This document shows, piece by piece, positions 57,734 through 64,000 of a DNA stretch of 64,000 nucleotides. The notes below the pieces were generated by a model. It did no database searches. It saw nothing but the letters and a program-made list of their open reading frames with translations, and had not been told where the DNA came from. The stretch spans positions 9,548,001 to 9,612,000 of the forward strand of contig JAZBRS010000011.1 of NCBI GenBank assembly GCA_037176725.1. Direction: 5' to 3'. The position numbers were made by a program, and so were the translations under genes. Positions within the stretch are counted from its first letter, which is position 1; each line of letters starts with the position of its first letter. Origin of the DNA: Posidonia oceanica (Eukaryota; Streptophyta; Magnoliopsida; Alismatales; Posidoniaceae).

Positions 57734-60254
57734 CTGCCAAAGCAGGCAAAAGTCAAGGCATACTGCAGACTCAGTATAAATAGAAGCATATAGGCATTGC
57801 ACAGGCAGTGGCATCAAGTGCAGGCAAATCCCGACAGAAAGTAATGTACAGAGCAGGCATGCTAGAAATTACACTACAGCCTATTTGTTTAAAGCTTAAT
57901 GGCGGGACAAATACAAAGCCACAGCTATAGACACACAGAGGCAACCATTTTTATGCAAGCATAGAAACATGGCATAATATAGATACTGTATGGGAAAATG
58001 GCTAGCAGGGTGGTCAACCATTAACATGGTAGAGCAAAGCATTTTAACAGCAATTCAAAGGAAAACAATCAGGCAGTCAGGGGGTAGGATCGGGCATTAA
58101 CTTGGCAGAGCCAGACATTCAAGCAAAGGATTCATGCAAAGCAAATCACAGCCAGAGTTGGGCATAGTAATCAATTGCATTTGATATTTCAAGCATGTAA
58201 TCAGGTTAAGAAAAAAGAGAGGAAAAGAAAAGAAAAATTTTCATGGCATGCAAACGTATTTTGGCATAGCACATCAGGCGGCATACATGAAATTGGGATT
58301 CGACTCATGGCATTCAAGCATATGTTCGGTTTCACACATCAAGCATATTAATGAATGAACAGAAAAGCGACTCATGGGCATTCAAGCATGTACATATGAC
58401 ATTCAAAAAAGAGAAATGAGAAAATCTTCCTAGCATGTAAGCAGATATCCAGCATTGCAAATCAAGCAAAATCAGGGAATCATAGCCATAGATTCAATTC
58501 AAGTTAAAGAAAAAAGTGGAGGAATAGGGCAATGGCCAGACCGGCCACTGCATCTCCAACCGGTGGCCACAGCCAGCCCGCACACCGCGCCCGAGCCCGC
58601 GCCCGCGCCCGAGCCTCCCCGCCAGCACGCGGCACTGCGAGGAGATGAGAGGAGGATGGGAGTGAAGAGGAAGCTCCCCATTCTGGAGTCCGCCGTGCAC
58701 CTCGCCGCGCACACCTGCCGCCGCACCGAACAACCGAGCTCGCTTGCCGCGCACGCCGCCCGTGCACACTCGCCGCGCAGCCCCCGCCGCCTGCTGCTCC
58801 TCTGCTCCGCACCCGAGCCTCCCCCAAGCCGCACCGTGCCCTAGCCACTCGCACGCAGTGGACGGAAGAAGAGAAGGGGGAGAAGGCACGAGCTATTTGG
58901 TTGGAAGTGGAAGAAGAAAAGAAAAAAGGGGGGTGATTTTGGTTTGAAATTGAAAAATAAATGAATAGTGGCCTTTAACTTGAAGCCACATGTCACTGTT
59001 TGCTTGGCCCGCATTGTTTGAAATTGAAATGAAAAACAGTTGATCCGGTGGGTCCCACTGTATTTTTTGAAATTCTGCTCCATTCCCGGCAAAACTCATC
59101 TAGGGTCCAGAATGCAATTTACCCAGTAAAATTGCAGTTGCACCCCCAACTTTTGCAGTATTGTGTCAGCACCCCGTCAGCTCAGCAAGAATTGTTATGC
59201 ACTCTGAGCCTAGTGGCAATTGTCAGAAAACCCTTCAAAGCGATTAATTTGCAGAACGCCCCCTCTACTCAGGAAAATTACAAATGAGCCCTTAATTTTT
59301 ACGGGAAAGTCCGGATCACCACCCGTATTTGGCAAAGCTCGAGTCATGCTTGTCACGGACTCTAGAGACATCTCTCAGTGCATCACAAATTCCCTAGATT
59401 AGGCAACATTGTAGTAGTACTTGGCAGAATTGCAAGATACCCCCACAGTTTTGCAAAACTGCGTACAGGCCCTCAACTTTGGCAAAAAGTGCCAAAACTG
59501 CTTCCAACAAGCAACAAAGCCCTGGTCATGCTTAGCATTAATACATCAACTGCAGATATCCCCAGCAGAACAGCGAAGCTAGAAGTATAGCAGCACATTT
59601 CCTCGCATTCCAGAAACAGCAAACAGCCCCCCAACTTTTGCGAAAGTATCAAATCTGCCCCGATCTCGGACAGAATCCTAGCATAACCCCTCAGAACCAT
59701 GAGGAGGGCACCATTAGACCTTGACAGTTCACAAAAGTCAGAAGCAGCTGCCATAAATCTCAGTACAGGGGAAAATTACAAGAAAGCCCCTATAGTGTAT
59801 CAAAATACTAGAATCTCCGCAGATCAATGCCGGAACTACTTCAAGTGATTCCTGGGCAGAACACTCAGCCGCAGCATCCATCAATTGCCTTTGGATCAAG
59901 CAAGACCGCTGAGCACCCTCAGTTGGGAAATTTGCATTGATACCCCTACATTTCCGCAAAATTGTGAAGTACCCATTGGCATGCCCACGGAACGCTCCGT
60001 CAGTCTGATACATCCTTCAGAGCATAGCATAACCAAGCAAGAGTATAGAGTCCTGTACCTTGGAAATTTGCAACAACACCCCTGCATTTGGCATATTTGC
60101 ACATATGCCCCTATCAGAGCAGAAGCCACAAGCTGCCCCTCAAAGTGATGCAGTTGCGAATTGGCAATTTGACTCTCTAGGCTGACACCCCTAACTGTCA
60201 CGGAACCGTCAACGGACCTCTGCCATACCCCCGGGTCTTAGTACTCCCGTTATC
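57734..60254. other. spacer of F upstream of the PMD gene
   Basis: 58550-58860 is GC-rich with many GCCCG words and may be the 5' leader or promoter of the PMD gene; its open frames in several phases have no domain. 59090-60180 is a degenerate series of phrases such as CCCCCAACTTTTGCA, each followed by filler, spaced some 50-80 bp apart. No gene otherwise. Confidence 0.5.
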
Positions 60255-61045
60255 TTCGATCGATAAGTCCGAAACTTATCCTGTCAAGCCCCTTTCGGCC
60301 GATAAGTCTGAGACTTATCAGCTTGCTTCTTTGCGCAACTTCGCTTCGGACGGACGAAATCCCTTTGCTTGTTCCTCGCTCCGAGTGGACGAGGACAAGC
60401 TTGCTTCCTTGCGTAACTTCGCTTCGAGCGGACGAAGTCCCTTTGCTTGTTTCCTCGCTCTGGGCGGACGAGTACAAGTTTGCTTCCTTGCGTGACTTCG
60501 CTCCGGGCGGACGAATCCCTTTGCTTGTTTCCTCGCTCCGGGTGGACAAGGACAAGCTTGCTTCCTTGCGTGACTCTGCTCCGAACGGACGAAGTCTCTT
60601 TGCTTGTTTCCTCGCTCCGAGTGGACAAGGACAAGCTTGCTTCCTTGCGTGACTTTGCTCCGGGCGGATAAAGTCCCTTTCGCTTGCCTACTCGCTCCGT
60701 GCGGACGAGGACAAGTATGCTTCCTTGCGTGACTTCGCTCCAGGCGAATGAAGTCCCTTTGCTTGTTTCCTCGCTCCGGGCGAACGAGGACAAGTTTGCT
60801 TCTACGTGACTTCGCTCCAGGCGAACGAAGTCCCTTTGCTTGTTTCCTCGCTCCGGGCAAACGAGGACAAGCTTGCTTCCTTGCGTGACTTCGTCTCGGG
60901 CAGACGAAGTCGCTTTTGCTTGTTTCCTCGCTCCGGGCAAGCGAGGGCAAGTTCTACTCCTTGTGCGACTTCACTCCGGGTGAACGAAGTCCTGTTTGTT
61001 TTGGATCCTCGCTTCAGGCAGACGAGGTCCAATTGGCTCTTTCTC
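60255..61045 (+). repeat. 79-bp tandem array of paired hairpins, F
   Basis: About nine units (word AAGCTTGCTTCC and variants near 60322, 60400, 60479, 60557, 60636, 60716, 60795, 60872, 60952). Each unit is two roughly 39-bp halves: CTTCGCTCCGGGCGGACGAAG and CCTCGCTCCGGGCGGACGAGG. The array opens with GATAAGTCCGAAACTTATC (60262) and GATAAGTCTGAGACTTATC (60301). The long frames across it are by-products. Confidence 0.85.
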
Positions 61046-61560
61046 CGGGCTAGCAGCCCCATCTTTTTCGCTGCCTTTGGTATCATGCCTTCATCTCCTC
61101 CGGGCTGGCAGCCCTAACTGCCCAGGTGACATCCGTCTAACTATCAAGCGTTCTTTCCCGATGCCAGGAGCGTTTCAACCGCCCCCTGGTATCATCTATG
61201 TGATACTAGGGGCATCTTTTTCACTGCCTTTGGTATCATGCCCTCATCTCCTCCGGGCTAGCAACCCTAACTGCTCGGGTGACATCCGTCAAACTATCAG
61301 GCTCTCTTCCCGATGCCGGGAGCGTTTAGGCTGCCCCTGGTATCATTTTCCTAATACCAGGGGCATCTTTTTCGCTGCCCCAGTATCATGCTCTCTCTTT
61401 GCACAGGCTGGTAACCTGAACTACCCGGATGGCATCCGTCACATTGCCTAGCGCTTTCCTTTTCTTGGGCTGATAACTCTAACTATCCGATGATGAGTCC
61501 GTCAAACTCCTTGGGCCGTAACCCCAACTATCCAGTGTTGAGTCCGTCAACTCACCGCTC
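61046..61560 (+). repeat. roughly 150-bp tandem array, F
   Basis: Units start near 61061, 61214 and 61365 (ATCTTTTTCRCTGCC). They contain CGGGCTRGCAGCCCTAACTG, the reverse complement of the G/H stem-loop monomer, plus GGTATCAT/ATGATACC-like pairs. A shorter tail continues to 61560. Confidence 0.8.
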
Positions 61561-61954
61561 ATTGCATCATACAACATTACATCAATATCATTACATTGCA
61601 ACACACGGCATTGTACACCTACATATATCCCCAGCAAAGCCAACATCGCATGCATCACATTAGCACCGTCGCTTAGAGCCATGCAAAGCTCGGCGCGAGT
61701 TAGCATCATTAGCACCATTCGCACAGCATCGCGCAAACCCGCACACATACCCCCAGTGGAGTTCAGCGCACTTGAGCATTAGCATCGCTAGCATAGCATT
61801 CACATCTTCATTTGCATCGTGGCAGCGAGCCACGACCTTAAATGTATCCGTCGAATAAGTGACTCATGCCAATAGCTATTTCTCCCATCGACTCTTGTTG
61901 TTGGGGTGTCCTTGTCAGCCCTGAGCAACGGCCTTGGTTCCCTCAACCTCGCTC
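61561..61954 (+). other. 3' UTR end of F
   Basis: AGCATTAGCATCGC-type words, then sequence (from about 61890, GTCCTTGTCAGCCCTGAGCAA) matching the reverse complement of H next to its polypurine tract. No gene. Confidence 0.6.
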
Positions 61955-61967
61955 AAGGAGGGGCATT
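61955..61967 (+). promoter_or_regulatory. polypurine tract of F
   Basis: AAGGAGGGGCATT abutting TGTAGACACCCC. Confidence 0.85.
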
Positions 61968-64000
61968 TGTAGACACCCCAGTTTTGTAGTCGATCATCGA
62001 CAGGATTCTCCGGAAGAGCATGCTCAGAAGCGGCGGACCCCATTCCAGCCCCAAACCTACCCAAAACCTCAGAAGCTCACCCAAACCTACCACACACTTG
62101 GCCCTCATAACTTTGAGCCCACCTGGTGGCCCACAGTCCAGGGAGCGGGCCCAAAATTCACTATTGCGCGGGTTGGCTGCACGGGTTCTCTACGCGTTTT
62201 TGTCAGTTCCCCTGTGTCAGTTTGAATCGTAGGGTTTCGCATGTCCCGTCGGCCGACGCGTCGGCCTCCCTCTGGCTCGCACGGCCGTGGGCACGTACCT
62301 CAAACTACCACCTATGCCATGCACCCATCCACTCCTCGCCAGCTTATCCCATTCGCACGCCACCACCTGCACAAGTTCACCCTCTGCGCATGCCTACAAC
62401 CACGTCGTGCACAATACCACACTTGCTTTTGGCACCTCTGCGTCGCCTAGCCTACCACCAACCACCCCCCACGCCTCTGCCACACTCCCGCAGCATGCCA
62501 CCCCACTTTCGCACGCGAAGTTCGGCGTTGGTAGATCAAAACTAGGCCTCCCACCAACCGTTGGAGCCCCCCCGCACATTTGCATTAAAGCTTGAGTTTT
62601 CCCAAGCGAACCAGAGAAGAACCAGAACCCCAGAGCCTTCCCTTGACCTTCAGTGAGCTCGAGCGACCCTTCCTGAGTGATCCCCAGCCTTGTGCCGCTC
62701 CCCTCCGCTCGCCGCTTTTCGAGTTCCGACCCCGTTCGACCTCGCCGGCGTCGGAGAAGACAACTGCAGCTTCCACGCTCAAGTAATCTCTTCCTTCTCC
62801 ATCTGGTTTTGTCCCTCGTGTGAGGGGGGCCGTTTTCGTTCTTTCCTTGCGTGTTTTTGCACCTATTTTTGCCCCCTCTTCACTCTGTTTTGCATCTCCG
62901 ATGACGTTCGCCGCCCACATGAGGCCGTCCGGCCATTGAATGCATGGCACGGCACGTCCCGGGGTGCGCGAGCCTTCCCACTTGCATGGCGGACCCTTCC
63001 CAACTCCTCCTTGATCTCCTCCGTGCTCCAGTGAAGCCCGCGAGCTCACAGCCATCGATACGGCTGGCGAAGCTCACGAGCTCCGGCACGCGAATGGGGA
63101 GCCTCCGGGGAAGCTCGGCCGGCCCCCTTCTGCCCCATTTTAGCTTCGCCGCACTGCCACCTCCCTTCCCCTTAACTCACAAGTCCTCCAAGTAGTCTCC
63201 CGCATGCTCCTGACCTCCCTCGTGGTCGGACAAGCATGCGGAGGGCCGGCGACGACGAGTGGGTTGGAGGAGAACGTTCGGCGGTCGATTTCTTTCCCTG
63301 TTTGCATGTTTGCCTATGTCGCATCTTCCCCTAGCCTCCACAAGTCGTGTGTAAGTCCCTGGAACTCCACAGCCTCTTCCATGGCTATCGGTGATGACGT
63401 CTGCTAGGTGGGGAGGATAGTTCGGCGGATCATTTGGTCGATTTCCAGCATGTTCGTGCTCCTTGATACTCATCCTTGCTTCTCCACTCGTTTTTTTGGA
63501 TTTTTCGATTCGATTCGACCCTCCATTTGAGCAATGAAAAGTCCACTGTTGGCAGCAGACTGGTGTGTGTACAACCTGAGCGTGTTCCTTGCGCGTTTTC
63601 ATCAGTTACAGGCAGTTGGACAGAGCATTTGGTTTACTACTTTGCCCTCGGTTTTGTGGCTTGTTGGCTTTGGTCTTGGTCTCCTGGCCTACTTGGTCGA
63701 GATCCCTTCGTCTCCTAGCACTTGCATCTTCTTTCTTCTTTCGATTTCGCATTGACTTACACTTCCTCATGCGTTTCTTTTCCTAAGTGCTTGCATAATG
63801 GGTTTTACCTTGAGATTTCCTTCCCGTGTGTTATTTTGCTTCCTCGAGCTTGTTTGAGTCATTTAGGATGCATTCCTTGGCAATGAAGTTCCCTGTCTGG
63901 ACTGTTGGGAACATCACGTGTGAAGGGTGCGCGTACAGCCTGCGCGTGTTTTACAGTGTCCAGACAGACCTAGAATTGAGCATTCTTCTTAGTTTGCCTT
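61968..64000 (+). repeat. 3' LTR of F, partial
   Basis: Starts TGTAGACACCCCAGTTTTG; at least 2033 bp, the end lies outside. GC-rich around 62230-63400, with a perfect 16-bp palindrome GGCCGACGCGTCGGCC at 62251-62266, T-rich towards the window end. Short open frames have no domain. Confidence 0.8.

Larger units (their letters stand above)
55350..64000 (+). mobile_element. Tat-clade element F, 3' end
   Basis: Plus strand: antisense PMD gene, spacer, two tandem arrays, polypurine tract and the start of the 3' LTR at 61968. H inserted 24 bp beyond the PMD stop codon, so F's gag and pol are not in view. Tat elements are known to carry extra reading frames, some antisense, between pol and the 3' LTR, and satellite-like arrays in the 3' UTR; F fits both. 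It is not certain that the PMD gene and LTR were one unit. Confidence 0.75.

Noticed and set aside
58455..58889. GC-rich open frames around 58.5-58.9 kb
   Set aside because: Open in several phases and rich in simple GCC/CGC words; could be the PMD gene leader but not a supported exon.
60284..60950. 218- and 210-residue minus frames with repeated ERGNKQRD-type words
   Set aside because: By-product of the 79-bp array; the period is not a multiple of 3 and two frames are open at once.
62592..63786. Several 60-141-residue frames in the right-hand LTR of F
   Set aside because: No domain or consistent coding signal; LTR sequence.

Overview
The window is a block of nested and tandem LTR retrotransposons from a flowering plant, almost certainly a large, repeat-rich genome. 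I see no host gene, tRNA, rRNA or CRISPR array. The plant origin rests on the Tat-clade (Ogre/Retand-type) Ty3/gypsy gag and pol, primer-binding sites of the TGGCGACTC type, very long LTRs, GT-AG introns, and a plant mobile domain (PMD) reading frame. The species cannot be read from the sequence.

Layout, left to right. (A) 1-9920, minus strand: 5' half of a Tat element with a 5.4 kb 5' LTR and an open gag-pro frame of at least 995 codons that runs off the left edge. A sits in (D) 9921-about 28740, plus strand: an older pol-bearing relative of A. D is split by (C) 10480-19950, a complete 9.5 kb gag-only element with 1579-bp LTRs and the 5-bp target duplication CCTTC, and by (E) 20184-22351, a solo LTR with the target duplication ATCTC. 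D still carries protease, reverse transcriptase, a degenerate RNase H, a second archaeal-type RNase H and integrase, with several stops and one frameshift. (B) about 28740-38024, minus strand: 5' LTR (5.8 kb) plus a truncated gag, fused to D at a deletion junction. (G/H) 38025-55349, minus strand: two copies of one gag-only family in tandem sharing the LTR at 43512-45801; G is cut by B on its left. (F) 55350-64000, plus strand: the 3' end of another Tat element, with a decayed eight-exon PMD gene in antisense, two tandem-repeat arrays, a polypurine tract and the start of its 3' LTR.

How the parts relate: all elements except E share Tat features (GGAGGGGCAT polypurine tract, LTRs starting TGTWGAYAYCCC, TGGCGA primer sites where visible, 3'-UTR arrays). 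C, G and H have no pol, so they would have depended on enzymes from relatives such as A or D. The most unusual signals are not genes. They are a ladder of primer-binding-site copies crossing the LTR boundary, a repeated hairpin module with covarying stems, and 3'-UTR tandem repeats whose monomers fold into stem-loops with compensatory changes.
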